Notes: generated from the letters alone by a model not told the origin. Counted from the first letter of the stretch, positions 44,775-56,821 are shown. The stretch is 64,000 bases of DNA from Luidia sarsii (GCA_949987565.1 OX465107.1:12597221-12661220), one strand, 5' to 3'. Numbers and translations: made by a program.

Positions 44775-44814
44775 AGCAGAGAGAGAGAGGGAGCGAGAGA
44801 GAGAGGGAGAGAGG

Positions 44815-44846
<32 letters not shown>

Positions 44847-44868
44847 GAGAGCGAGAAAGAGAGAAAGG
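44775..44868 (+). repeat. GA microsatellite
   Basis: GAGAGAGGGAGCGAGA-type purine tract. A similar tract occurs at 45340-45465. Confidence 0.85.
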
Positions 44869-45339
44869 AACTGTCACAAGACGGACGGAAAACTGCAATT
44901 TATTCATTTCCCCATTTTCGAAAAATTGTCAACGAGATGTATAATGGGGGCGAACTGTGACGCCTATTACTTTGCACCGAATTTACGATTGGCGTCGTCA
45001 GAATGAAAAGCATCGGGCAGAATGGCTGTGTATACCATTTACCCCGTGCATAATAAATTGTCGTTCTTTTCGGAATGAATTCAGTTATCAGCTGCATGGT
45101 AGGCCTAATCACTGAGTCGAGTCAGGTGATTGACAGTTTTTTCCCCAGTTTCGAGAAAAGTATGACGAAGGGAAAAAGCACGCTGCGATTACTTTCAGAA
45201 ATCTTACCGGTACTACGAGTCCCGGGTTTTCTTGTGTTTATATACAAATTTCCCCCCTTACCAAACGGCAATTTCCAGATAATCTAAACAGCGGCACCAA
45301 ACCCGGATTGACTTTTTAATCTCTATTAATAAATTATAC

Positions 45340-45465
45340 TGGAGAGAGATAGAGTGAGAGAGAAGAGAGGAGAAAGAGAGAGGGGAGAGAGAAAGGGGGA
45401 CAGAGAGAGAGGGGGAGAGAGTGAGAGAGAAAGGGGGAGAGAGAGAGTGAGAGGGGAAAGGCAGA
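45340..45465 (+). repeat. GA/GGGGA microsatellite
   Basis: Imperfect GAGAGA and GGGGAGAGA units, all purine apart from a few T and C. Confidence 0.8.
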
Positions 45466-46308
45466 GAAAACCCACAGTTAGGCGTAGCTGTGTTAATCTA
45501 GCACCGGCGTAAGAACATTTATTTATCGTGTAGATCAGCCGCCACCAAGAGGGGGGGGGGGTTCTATTGATGACGTCACTCCCATCACTCACGTCCTGCA
45601 GGCCGCGCCAAGAAATTGGGCCAATATAGGATCTTTCGTTACTCCGCAATTAAGGATGCATAGGCTGGGCCCTCCGACAGATAAATCAGTTGGGTGACAG
45701 TGCGACCAACTCTCCTTTTAAACCAAGGAAGGCCTTGATGTCTGAGAGGGCATGGAAGAAAAAGCTTGGAGCTCCTAATTTTGGCTTCTTCCTTCCCCCT
45801 CTTCCATTTTCGTTCGAATCATTATCAAGCAAACAGTTGTTGAAATGTTACTCATGACTAAATCCGCATCAGTCCATTGCTTGTTTTGCGTGTTTGCATC
45901 GCTGCGTATAGCCGTGCTGTCTCGTCCCTTCGATCTGTACTATGTGAGCGTTCGTACCCGAACCCCAGCCTCATCTAGATGACCCATATGAGCATTGTGA
46001 GTTTGTGCGGGAATGTATACTATTCCCTCATCAGTTGCGTGGATGCGAGGTTCATCTTTCAGGTGTCCATTGTCAAAGTTGCCATCCTATGGTGACAGCA
46101 CTTTTTTTTTCTTAACGCGTGGGCTTAGGAATTCAAGCAACTCCATGAGGACCGAATACCCAGTGCTCATCTTAAACCTAGATCTCGTGCCACGTCTTGA
46201 CCGATTTCGTACGGGAGAATGTTGGACTGCCAAACCGATCGATGATTTTGACCTAAAAAATAAAAAAGCCTCGGGTATAAAGTATTGATGCAAACGCACG
46301 CTTGAGGC

Positions 46309-46327
46309 ACACACACACACACACACG
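46309..46327 (+). repeat. CA dinucleotide repeat
   Basis: Nine to ten uninterrupted CA units. Confidence 0.85.
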
Positions 46328-46744
46328 ATAAACTGATGTCACCGTGTGCCACATGAATTCCCAATGGGGTCCATTCAGTCAAAACCAGGGCGGTAGAAGT
46401 GTTGCCTTAAAATAGACAATGTGTAAATCGGCTCTGGGCGGATTCGACTGTAAATGTATCATTGAATTTAAAACCGATCGATGATTTTGACCTGGAAATT
46501 TTGGGCGTGAAGTATTTATGTGGGCTGAAGGCATAAGTATAACAGTAAGTTCCATAATGTTAAAAGGCAAACCCTTTTTATTTTCTTCCTTTTTAACCTT
46601 GCTTTCCTCCTCTTTCCTCGACAGAATTTGTCATTTTCTGCACAGTCGTAGATACGAGCATAGGTCTTCCTCCTTCCGTGCGTCTGAAGAACGACCGATG
46701 TAAGATGAAGAATATATGTATTTTTAAACTCTGAGTAATGATAG

Positions 46745-46850
46745 ATTAAATTCAGCAGACATTGTTTCAAACTGCTTACTGACTTTCATGAACTATGTGC
46801 AAAATTGTGGAGGGCCTGACGTTTCGATCCTATAGCATGTCCTTTCTTAA
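46745..46850 (+). repeat. Dispersed hairpin repeat copy
   Basis: TTTCAAACTGCTTACTGAC, then GAGGGCCTGACGTTTCGATCC and CATGTCCTTTCTTAAA, in the inverse order to the 21.3-kb copy. Confidence 0.6.
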
Positions 46851-46883
46851 ATCAACTCTCACTATTGTAGTGCCAACTCACTT

Positions 46884-46981
46884 TCATTTCGTTTCGTTTC
46901 GTTTCGTTTCGTATCGTTTCGTTTCGTTTCGTTTCGTTTCATTTCTTTTCATTTCATATAATTTCATTTCATTTCATTTCA
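46884..46981 (+). repeat. TTTCG/TTTCA pentanucleotide repeat
   Basis: TTTCG units change to TTTCA units along the tract. The motif is related to the array at 49241. Confidence 0.85.
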
Positions 46982-47956
46982 GGCTGGTTTAATACACTAC
47001 CTGTATTATCGTAGGCAAGGGCCAAATTGCAAGAATGTTACAGTTACTTATTGAAATACAAAAGATTGCATAACAATTGCAAAAACCTCAGTAAAAGTTT
47101 CGGAACAAAATTCGGAACAAAATTGTAATATCGGTGATTCCACGAAGCCGGGCACCACCTGCGTGCGCGCCCCCACAGCAAAGTAACTGCCAGTTACTCC
47201 CCTCTCTCTCCCCCACATAAAAAGAGCAAGTCACACCACTGCACTCTACCAAGGAAAAACACAGCCCTGCAAGGGACCCACGTCATTGCCAATCCAGAAC
47301 GCACGTGCAGAAAAAAACCCTCATCGCCAATGTAGCAAGGGATACCGCCCCAAACGCATTCACTTACCAAACGCTCTCATATGTGCGATCTAAAAGAAAG
47401 TTCAACACGAGATCTTTGGATGGAAATCTTCAGATTCATCAGTTTCAAAATAAGGGGTGTTAAATACAAAAACAATCTCCAATTACTTTTTCTTTAAACG
47501 TAAATAGCTGACACTGTATAGAGTTTGTTGGCACATTCAAATATTAGCTTTTATCTTGAATTTTTTAGAATTGAAAACCTGGGCCAAATAATGTTTTTAC
47601 GGTTTTCGGGAAACCCTCCAACAATGGTGCTGAAAAGATGGCAAACAATAATTCCGCGCTTTCTGTCATCCTGTATTGCGCTTTACCTAATACTGGGCAA
47701 TGTTTAACTCATATCTTCCATCAATGTCGGTCCAAAAAAACCGACTCGAAACACGGTTGGTTAGTTAATGCTCAACTATTGGTCTGTGCTGGCTAAATCA
47801 AATCACATTTTTTTCTGATTGAACCAGGTGTCGGGAAAACTCACTTGTTCACCCCACAGTTCTCCCCCAAGTTTTTACAGTGCATGCAGTATGCCACGGG
47901 GTAGCAGGGGGTAGCTTTAAGGTCTGCGTGGATCCCCATACTCAAGATTCTTTGGG

Positions 47957-48209
47957 ATTGTTATGTTGATTAATGTGAGGTGAAGACAACGACTGACGGA
48001 ACACAACTAAAGAGAACTTCTTTCCGCTTCAGCTTAATTTTATACAACAATTAAACACAATTACAACAAGCTAATCCCCGAGCAGCGATGACGCTCCGGG
48101 GATAGGCTGACGGCTACTCGATCATTTAGGGCGTGCCCTGCTCTTATAAACCCCGGGCTATGTATTAATCCGCTGGGATATATGTAGTCCCTTAAAGTAG
48201 TCCCTTAAC
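47957..48209 (-). mobile_element. Possible solo LTR
   Basis: On the minus strand it starts TGTTAAGGGACTAC, has a TATA-like GTTTATAAGAGC, and ends ATCAACATAACA, a TG..CA frame of about 250 bases. A purine tract GAAGAAGGGAAGGG lies just outside the TG end, as in a 3' LTR after a polypurine tract. No convincing target duplication and no gag or pol sequence beside it. Confidence 0.35.
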
Positions 48210-49240
48210 ATATACCCTTCCCTTCTTCAAAAAAGTTATTTTTTTTTTTATTTTTTTTTTTGACGCTTGTGAAACAAAACATATGTGCTAATGATCGTAA
48301 ATTATTTTCCCTTTTTTAAACATTTTTTTGGGGGCGGGGTAGAGAAAGACTGGCTAAGAGTATCTAGGCATAAGCGAGAGATATTGCCTTCAGAAAGATT
48401 TGTTTTGCATGCTCGGGTGACTTGAAATAAACTTTTTTACCCCCAAAACCATATCTAGCCTATGCCATACCTTAAACAGCGACTAATGCATGGAATGATC
48501 CGGCCGTAATTTATCATTGATCTTGCCCGTAGAAGGGTGGATGGTGTGATAGTCGCGACCGAGTCCTTCAAAATGCCTCCCGTGCCGTCGGAGAGGGGAG
48601 ACTGTCTGGGTGTACTAGTGCTGTCCTGTGCGGCCATCTGAGCATTGACTGCTTTGACTAATATTACTGGGAGGCGCCACGACTTCCATTATTAAACGGG
48701 AATTTGTTGAGACATGTCACTAATGACGGCCATCCGAATCCCATTCATTCATCATCCTTATCAATCATTCAGGCCACGAGCTCTTATTGGGGTCTTGCTG
48801 AAAAGATATCAAGCATCAGAAAGAAAATGTGTCGATAAGGCTTTTAAAAACCACGTACCCTTTTCCCTCCTTCCCCCTAATGGTCATGACAGATAGTGAT
48901 TGGGACCGGTGCTAATGCGTCGGCCTCGGGCTAGTCACCCCTCCATATTTTACTCGTCCCACGTGAGAACATGCACCGTGTTGTTTTATTGCGAGGGGGT
49001 GATCAGAATTGTTTGCTCTCAAAAGCTGCTCCAGGGTCGTTGTGTTTTGTGGCAGCTGCATTCATGAAAAGATTACCGGGCACCTGTAAAAAATGGCTCT
49101 GAATCACGGCATGCCATCTTGATTTCCGTCATGTTGTCTGGTACAGCCTTGCTGTGCACTGATTTCCACCGTCATCTGGAAACAAAAGATTCCTTTGGAT
49201 CCCTCCACGAGAGAGTCTCGACTTAGATGTTCAATTATTT

Positions 49241-49540
49241 CATTTCATTTCATTTCATTTCATTTCATTTCATTTCATTTCATTTCATTTCATTTCATTT
49301 CATTTCATTTCATTTCATTTCATTTCATTTCATTTCATTTCATTTCATTTCATTTCATTTCATTTCATTTCATTTCATTTCATTTCATTTCATTTCATTT
49401 CATTTCATTTCATTTCATTTCATTTCATTTCATTTCATTTCATTTCATTTCATTTCATTTCATTTCATTTCATTTCATTTCATTTCATTTCATTTCATTT
49501 CATTTCATTTCATTTCATTTCATTTCATTTCATTTCATTT
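49241..49540 (+). repeat. (CATTT)60 perfect pentanucleotide array
   Basis: It is 300 bases of uninterrupted CATTT. ACTTAGATGTTCAATTA precedes it (49221-49237) and ACTTAGATGTTTAATTA follows it (49547-49563). Confidence 0.97.
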
Positions 49541-49575
49541 CGCTTAACTTAGATGTTTAATTAATCATTTCATTT

Positions 49576-49668
49576 CGTGTCGTTTCGTGTCGTGTCGTGT
49601 CGTGTCGTGTCGTGTCGTGTCGTGTCGTGTCGTGTCGTGTCGTGTCGTGTCGTGTCATGTCGTGTTAT
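49576..49668 (+). repeat. (CGTGT)n pentanucleotide array
   Basis: About 18 units of CGTGT, with TTTCG and CATGT variants at the edges, directly downstream of the CATTT array. Confidence 0.92.
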
Positions 49669-49815
49669 GTCATTTAATTTAATTTCATTTGAGCTTGATA
49701 GGAGTGTGGCCAATAGACAGTACGGTGTGCTGACTGTGTTCACAATTTGACTTGAAATACATAGTAACACTAAATGTTGTTTCGAAATTGCTGGAAATGA
49801 GCATTATGCATTTAA

Positions 49816-50183
49816 AGCCCCTACACAACATTGGTCGAGGTCCAAAAATAGCATCCATACATTGTCTGATCCAACATATGCATGAAATAGCACACTTGTG
49901 AAAATCTCAGCTCAATCCGCCGACCGAGTCTCGAGAAAATCGTGAAAATCGCTTCATTTGTTTCGCGAAAATGCAGTATTCATCACCGTACTGTTCCGAA
50001 AAATAGTTAAGATCTCGGTGAGACGTAAACGATTTCTTTTACTTTTTTCTCCCAAAATACAATATTTTAGGCAGAAATATTTCAGTGCGAGGTTTCTCCT
50101 ATAACCATTTTCAAACTGGATATGTTTCATGTAAATCTGTGAACATTTCTGTTATTCGATCTTACCAATGTTGTGTAGGGGCT
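49816..50183. mobile_element. TTAA-type MITE (368 bp), intact
   Basis: Perfect ends AGCCCCTACACAACATTGGT and inverse, flanked by TTAA at 49812-49815 and 50184-50187. TTAA duplications are made by piggyBac and Kolobok transposases. No transposase frame. It ends about 120 bases before the peptide-precursor acceptor. Confidence 0.75.
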
Positions 50184-50308
50184 TTAAGACAGTAAGCATT
50201 TTGAACCTTTTGTGTATTACTTGATACATTAAAACTTTTAAACAATGACTTGGGTGGAGTACATTGACAGCATTGCCTATGATTTGTATTCTTCTTCTTC
50301 CTCAGAGA

Positions 50309-50620
50309 ATGGACAGTAAAGTCCTACTAGTCCTGGTGGCGCTGTGCTGTTGGTGTCTGGCCAGTCAGCAAGTGCGCGGGTCCCGGCTGGACGACCTACG
50401 GCACCAGCTGCGCCTGGACCGGGCGCTGGACCGGGAGGCGATGGCGGCGGAGGCGGATGAGGAGGCGAGCCAGCGGAAACGGCGGCCCCTGAGCTCGCTC
50501 AGCAGAAAGCCCGAGGTGCAGGACTACCACTTCGCCTCGGGCATCTTCCGCAAGAGGATGATCGGCGACGGGCGGCGGGCGCTCGCTGACCCCGGCTACT
50601 ACGCCTTCGAGGACGAGTAA
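50309..50620 (+). CDS. Secreted peptide/prohormone-like precursor, 103 aa, family not recognised
   Basis: The ATG lies four bases after a clear acceptor (CTTCTTCTTCCTCAG at 50291-50305), so this is a terminal exon containing the whole reading frame. Residues 1-19 form a signal peptide (KVLLVLVALCCWCLA). Residues 25-55 are a charged acidic spacer. Basic processing sites are RKRR at 56-59, RK at 66-67, RKR at 81-83 and RR at 89-90. They would release a 21-residue peptide (60-80, ending YHFASGIF) or its 13-residue C-terminal part, plus an acidic tail ending GYYAFEDE. No Gly precedes a basic site, so amidation is not predicted, and there is no Cys after the signal peptide. The frame is GC-rich within AT-rich surroundings. 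This architecture is that of a neuropeptide or peptide hormone; I cannot name the family. Confidence 0.65.
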   Translation: MDSKVLLVLVALCCWCLASQQVRGSRLDDLRHQLRLDRALDREAMAAEADEEASQRKRRPLSSLSRKPEVQDYHFASGIFRKRMIGDGRRALADPGYYAFEDE

Positions 50621-50961
50621 GCAGGCGGACCCCGATGAAGGAGGAGACACCACGATGAACTGGAATTTCTTCCCCCCCCCCCGTACCAAACACTTCGACT
50701 CGTTCAGAAGAAGAAAACACCCAGCGTCTTAAAAAAAAGGACACTCTCGCCACGCCCGCACTGACTGGCTGTATAATTCTCTTGACGTATACGACATCGC
50801 TTGCCGTAGTAGTTTTTTTTTTTTTTAAGAACCGTGTTAATTAACCATGGGTCGGACGCCGCTTCGGGGAATCGAAAGTTGTGGTCTGAACCACGTGGTC
50901 TGTGACGCCAGCGGTGACGTCATCCCCGAATCCCGAAGTTTATGATCGGTGCAAGACACTG

Positions 50962-50967
50962 AATAAA
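50962..50967 (+). promoter_or_regulatory. AATAAA polyadenylation signal of the peptide precursor
   Basis: A canonical hexamer lies 342 bases after the stop codon, which gives a compact 3'UTR of about 360 bases. Confidence 0.6.
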
Positions 50968-50999
50968 CTTACAAACCGATCAACTTGCAAACTATCCTA

Positions 51000-53990
51000 T
51001 CCTAGAAATATTTTCTGTAAGATATTACACTGTAAAGCCATTTCCCGACAATGCTAATTTTACAATGTTCCGTAAAATGATATCCTCCTTAATTAAGATG
51101 CAGCTTCTTTGGAATTAAAACAACTTGAGGTTAAAAAATCAAAAGATGAGATTTCAGATATTCTCACTTGCTTCACACTTTCACAGAATACCCAAAATGG
51201 GCCATTATTCAATTTGAATGTTTTCTACCCTCTATCTTTTCAGTTCCTAAAAACGCACCATCATAAAAACGAGTCCCTACTGAGCTCAACCCCCATGTCC
51301 CTATGGTCGTTTTTTCGGATTTATTCCCCGTTAAAAACCTGTTCGCTCTATTCTCGGTCCACCATAGCCTAAGTACAATGCAACCGTTTCGGGTCCGTTT
51401 ACCCGAAGGGGCCGCGGATCTCCCCACGGACTTCTTGTCTTGCTCGTCTTCCCTGTGATCATATTTTCAGTGGCAGTGCTGTGATGTGTCACCCGTGCGG
51501 CGCGATGCGTTTAAGGCGGTCCGTTTGGTGTCTGTTGCGTTCTTTGCGCCTTCAGCTAAAAAAAAAAAGGAATTATGGCGAGTCGGAAACGCATCCTCAG
51601 AAAAGCGGCTACCTTTATCGATGGGAAGGGTAATATTATAATGCTGTGGGGAGTTTGTGCAAATTGCAATGATGCGCCAGCCAGATGTATCTCCCACATC
51701 TCCTAATCCCCATTTTAATTGACCTGGGAAAAAACTTCACTTATTTCTAATGCCACTTTGAATCCTTACCTTTATGCCCCTAAATCCTTTAGAAGTTTGA
51801 ACTGTGATTTTCAACTTGCAGGGCCTATACGAGTTACCATAGGGGAGTTTGGTACCATCATTTGCAGCGCACAAAGAAAGGCCTGTTGGTCCTCATAGTG
51901 ATACGTTGCCCAAAGCCCGCCCCCATCGTCAGTAATTCGACGATTGACCAATAGCATTGAAGTAATCGTGTGACGTTTTCCGGAGGGAGTTACCAAGGAT
52001 GCCCCGTCATTACAATGTCCATAACCACACGGGTGACAGCGTCTGGGCATTCGCAAGACCTCCCCCCCGCCAATCGCCAACGGCCCACTGAACTCATCCC
52101 CACTCGCCCAAACCGATCGAGCTTGAAATGAGTGTCACCGATGTGCCGCCCGTGGGGGCGAGGTTGAATCCACCTAAGGCCCATCTCGTTGACATTATTG
52201 GAGAACGTCCACTTAACTAAATGCACCGTTGCCCCGCCATGGTGGTGAGCACGTTCTTGTTTAAAGGCCCACATAGTCTATGTACAATATTTACTGTTCG
52301 ATAAACTGCATAAAATATCAGACATAAAATCACCAGCAGTTTCTCTTCACCGTTTGAGCAAACATGGTTCAGTTTGTCTTTCTTGTTGAATAGCTCTTGC
52401 CTCTGGCGGCTGTGTATACCGGTGCGTGGTCATTTTTCTCGCCTTAAAACAAGCTCCAAGCTGCACGTGTGTGAACCGTTAATCTGCTTGCAGTGTAATG
52501 ATCCCCAACGCGAGGACTCGGATCGGGACTCGGGGTAGCACGTGCGAGCAGGCTTCGTAGATCCCATCCCCATCTGCAATACAAGGAGTGTAGAAAACGA
52601 ATTGCCCTGTTTAGATCAATCAGTGTTATTATATGCTAGCCCCCTTGAACTTGTGTTCATTAAAACAAATACCGACGAAATAAAAATTACCGAATTTGGA
52701 CGTTGAAGAATCAGATCCTTTCCTGTGTACGATCATTGTTGAATCATTGTCTGTCTTCTGTTATGATCACGACCATGCATAATGCACTGTAGACACGTTG
52801 GGATATAATGTAATCATCATTTCAACCAACGTGGACCATAATATTAGCTGGTAACATTACCGGTCAGTAAAAGGTCCACTTAGTAGATCGTATCTGGCGA
52901 ACGAGTTTGTCCAACACTTTGTGTGTTTCATGCTACTTCGCTGTGCTCATATCATATAGGCCTATGCATGAAAAACAGTTTATACAACAGCCTCGGCAAC
53001 GAGACAAAGAAAGCAAGGAATTGTACCGAGGATGGATGTATTCATATAACGTGGGATGTCTATAGGCCTGCATGCACAGAGATGCAGATTTAATAGCGGA
53101 TTGTGTCTGGCAAACGAGTTTGTCCAACACTTTTTGTGGGGTTCAGCGATTTTATAATGTAATGTTTCGAGGCAGTCTTTCTTAAGTTTGGTGATGTTCA
53201 GTTGAATTGCCAGTCGGAAAGCTTGACCAGTCGATGGAGGGGTGGGGACTGGGGAGGGATCTTTAACAGTTTATTGAGGAGTCCTTTAAATCATCTTCAG
53301 AGCAAAGATTGTGGACCAGTTCCAGTAAACTATAAGTGTGTGCACATGCGGGATGGGGCTGATTAACTAATTGTGAATGAAATTGATTGTTATCGTCCGA
53401 ATTGAATCGTGGCAGATCATGGCTTGACGTGGGGTTGCATGCCTTCCTCCGATGTTATTGCTCGTCCGAGAAGGGCCGTGGATTCGGGAATAGTTTGTGA
53501 TTGCCTTTGTACGCATCATGGATCGATTGTGGGATCTTTCTTTTCAGCTAGTTGTATAGGAACATTATGTTCTGTATCGCAATCGGGGGCATGGAATATG
53601 AACATAAAATGAAATTTGATGACAGTTTGTTTGTTGATATACTTTGTTTTAATTCCTTGATATCCGTCAAGTAATTAAACTAATCCGAAGCTAAACGATT
53701 ACGCCGAAGTTCACCAAACGCTGATTAGAATTCTTCACACTATAGCCGTGACCATTGATTCAAACTACTTCGTCACTCAATATATTTTAAAAAAGTTCCA
53801 ATGTGGTGCTATTTGGCAACATTGTGAGCGTTTAATTGCCTCACCTATTACCCGCATAGCAATGCGCCCAAACATGTTCATGTCGGATGAAGCATCATTT
53901 AGAAGCTTGTAGTGAACGTGCCTTTCCACACCTTGCAAAACACGGTTTCTGGACCGGCCGAGATTTCATTAAGTCCCCATTATCCCTTCC
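51000..53990. other. Intergenic, nothing recognised
   Basis: No coding exon, element ends or RNA gene could be supported; mixed composition with a direct repeat GGCRAACGAGTTTGTCCAACACTTTKTGTG near 52897-52927 and 53110-53138. Confidence 0.5.
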
Positions 53991-54529
53991 TTCACCACCC
54001 CTTCCCTCGGCCCTCTCTCGCTCTCTATCTGTCTGTCTGTCTGTCTCTCTCTCCCTCGTTCTCCCCCGCCTGGGCATGTGCTGCCAACTCGAGCTCGACT
54101 CTGTCTGCTTGAGATTTCGCGTCCCCCACAGCAAGAGAGCGGACTCTATGTAGTTTGGGGCCGTCGGCGGAAGGGACGTAAGTCGGAGCCTACAACAACA
54201 CGAGGAATGCCGCCGCCCACCCCACCAACAAAAAAGAAGAGAGGAAGACGAAGAAGAGCCGGGATGGGCGAGTAGGTCGAGCGGGCCAACAGCTCCGCGA
54301 CGCCCGCCCAGGCTTTGCTGGGAAGCCAGCGCTGGGGGCAGGACGTATGGTCGGCAACTCCACTCTTACCCGCGCCGTCACCGGTGCTAAGCCGTGCCCC
54401 ACGGGGCAGATTAAGGGACGAAGGGCTAGGGAGGAGGGCAGGCAAAGAGGGTGTGTTCAAGGGGCTGTTTCGTCCTCTCGCTATAGGCCTACTAACATGA
54501 CGCTTATGGATAGCGCATTATTGTCCACT

Positions 54530-55000
54530 CACCCCCTCATCGTCCTCTTCCTCTTCCTCTTACTCCTCCCCTCCTCTTCCCCACTCCTCCTCCCCTCCTC
54601 CACCTCCTCCTTCCCCCTCCTCCTCCCCCTCCTCCACCTCCTCCTCCTCCTCCTCCACCTCCTCCTCCTCCTCCTCCTCCTCCTACTCCTACTCCTCCTC
54701 CTCCTCCTCCTCCTCCTCCTCCTCCTCCCCCTCTCCCTCCTCCTCCTACTCCTCCTCCCCTCCTCCTCTTCCCCACCTCCTCTTCCCCACTCCTCATCCC
54801 CACCTCTACCTCCTCCTCCTCCCCATCCTCCTTATCCTCCTCCTCCTCCCCCTCCTCCTCCTCCTCCCCCTCCTCCTCCCCTCCTCCTCCCCTCCACCTC
54901 CTCCCCCTCCTTCTCCTCATCCACCCCCTTCCCCTCCTCCTCCTCCTCCTCTCCCTCCTCCTCCTACTCCTCCTCCACTCCTCCTCCCCTCCTCCTCCTA
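54530..55000 (+). repeat. CCT trinucleotide/polypyrimidine tract (~470 bp)
   Basis: Almost pure C/T sequence built from CTCCTC and TTCCCC units. It gives long proline/leucine/serine frames on the plus strand and glycine/arginine/glutamate frames on the other by composition alone. Confidence 0.9.
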
Positions 55001-56338
55001 TCTGACCTCAGCACACCACATCGCAGTATAAATCATTGTGTAGTTGTGTTTTTCTTTCGGAGTGCTGCTTTGCGACGGACGGATTAAAACGACCAATGCA
55101 TGTCCGGCTTTTCCATAACGGATTTCCCATTTGTGCCACCACCCATTTATATCTTATGCAGCCTACCAATGATAGCGCGGACCAGTTATTGCTCTTCGGG
55201 CATGAAATATTGGCCGATATCTAGATAGGCATTTTAAGCACGTCTCGTCAAATGATCCATAGCCCTCGAATAATCGAACATTAACTTTCGAACTCACCAG
55301 GCAACAATTTGAAAGATGTGGGATCAGAGGGGATCACCACACACAGATAACCGTATGATTTATGTAGGTTTGTTTTTTTCTCACGTCTAAAATGCTGCAT
55401 CAGACCAGCGTCGTTAGGTTTTTGTAGCAATGAATGGTGCAAACAAAATCATTCTTCAAAATAACCGAGGGAAATTCTCATTGAAATTTTGAAATCTTAT
55501 TTGCTGTTTTCGTGGAAACGCGGCCACAGAATTATACATAGCTGTGTGTATTTTAACTGTCAGATGACTGAATGAACTATAACCCTTTAACCTATCGGCC
55601 TATCCCGTATGGCTTATAAAGGTTATGAGTTTTGCTTCGCATACGCCCAGTGGCGATATCAATATCTGCGGTATTCTTTTCAGACGTTGACGTTGGGGGC
55701 AGCAGACAGGTCCGTCTTTGGTGACAACCGCTAGGTGGCGGCTTCCATAGGTCCGTGTGTAATTTGGAGCCGGGGTCGGACCTGCGTGCAATCGGTGGAA
55801 AGAGCTGTGGAAATGGAAGGCGGGATGAAGTCGTGTCCAAACGTATTGGCTACGGCCGGCAATGGCGTGTGAGTCTATGGGGACTGGCTGCAGCCGCTAG
55901 CTAGTGGACACGTAATCAGCTTGAAGCCATTACTAATGAATTTCTACGGGGACTCACTATTTCTGGAAAAGAATGATAAACATTTTAGCGTCATCGTGGG
56001 TCTGTGTGTCTGTGTAAGTTTAAAACCTGACAGAATGCCTTCTCGTCACAACTTTTGATGTCCATTTCACTTTCTGCTCTTACAATATACATGTATGTAC
56101 TTAAGTTAGTCAACCAGTCCGCCTGAAAACCAGTTATACTACAATGGCCGAATTCTGCTTTCCTATGCTCATATCTGGCAGTTTCTTAGAACAGCAAAGA
56201 AAATCATCATCAAAGGGAATTAATCATTCAGTTTTGCTCGAAACCCAAAAGAGTGTAACATTCTCCCCGCAAGAGGTCGCTATTGAAAAAATGCTGTCGG
56301 TGCCGGGTGGTCTAGAATCTGTTTGGGTCGATGTTTGG
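55001..56338. other. Intergenic, nothing recognised
   Basis: Mixed composition; no exon, terminal repeats or RNA gene supported. Confidence 0.5.
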
Positions 56339-56821
56339 GGGTGCAGCACACAAAATCCATCCAAGATGGCTCCGCCGAGCTGATTATCATAAAGTGTGTA
56401 CCCACAACATTTTTTTAATAAGGGGTCTTTGGAGGCTAATTAACTGATACATTGTAGAACAAGTGAAGCTTAAGACAACCTGGGGTTTCACTCTTCAATT
56501 TGGTATGAAATTTGGACCATATCTGGCTTTAAATGTGGCCCTATTTGGCTGCGGAAGTGGAGGGGTCCATCTCAAAACCTTGCAGAAATTCGGCTTGGAC
56601 GACTAGACATTTTGGGGGTGTTTTTTTCTGGGGGTAATTAGCAAAAAATCTAATCGGCTAAGGGCACTAAAATTGAAAAGAATCTGAGAGATGAAGGTCC
56701 AAACTACAATTTTAAGTATAGCTACAAGAACTGAGAGACTTTTGGGCATGGGATAATTGGCTTTGAAAGTGAGTGTTTTTGTACAGTGTTCAATGGGAGC
56801 TCTATTTAGTGTTCTGCACCC
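56339..56821 (+). mobile_element. 483-bp TIR element, left copy
   Basis: Ends GGGTGCAGCACACAAAAT and inverse of GGGTGCAGAACACTAAAT (16 of 18 match). By eye it is base-for-base identical to 59504-59986. TTGG precedes it and TATA follows it. No transposase frame. Confidence 0.75.

Larger units (their letters stand above)
36701..50305 (+). other. Possible first intron of the peptide-precursor gene; repeat-rich
   Basis: No coding exon is recognised. The stretch holds the TTAA-type elements, the A/B duplicated blocks, the purine minisatellite, the Harbinger-like element, GA and pentanucleotide microsatellites, a possible LTR and GC-rich patches (38.2-38.7, 43.3-43.9 kb). Whether it is one intron depends on the promoter link at 36.6 kb. 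Confidence 0.35.

Noticed and set aside
49195..49560. ISFHF-repeat protein
   Set aside because: It is the (CATTT)60 array read in frame; every frame of a five-base repeat without stops is open.
54347..55087. 246-codon plus-strand frame rich in Leu, Pro and Ser
   Set aside because: It is a translation of the CCT polypyrimidine tract; length comes from composition, not coding.
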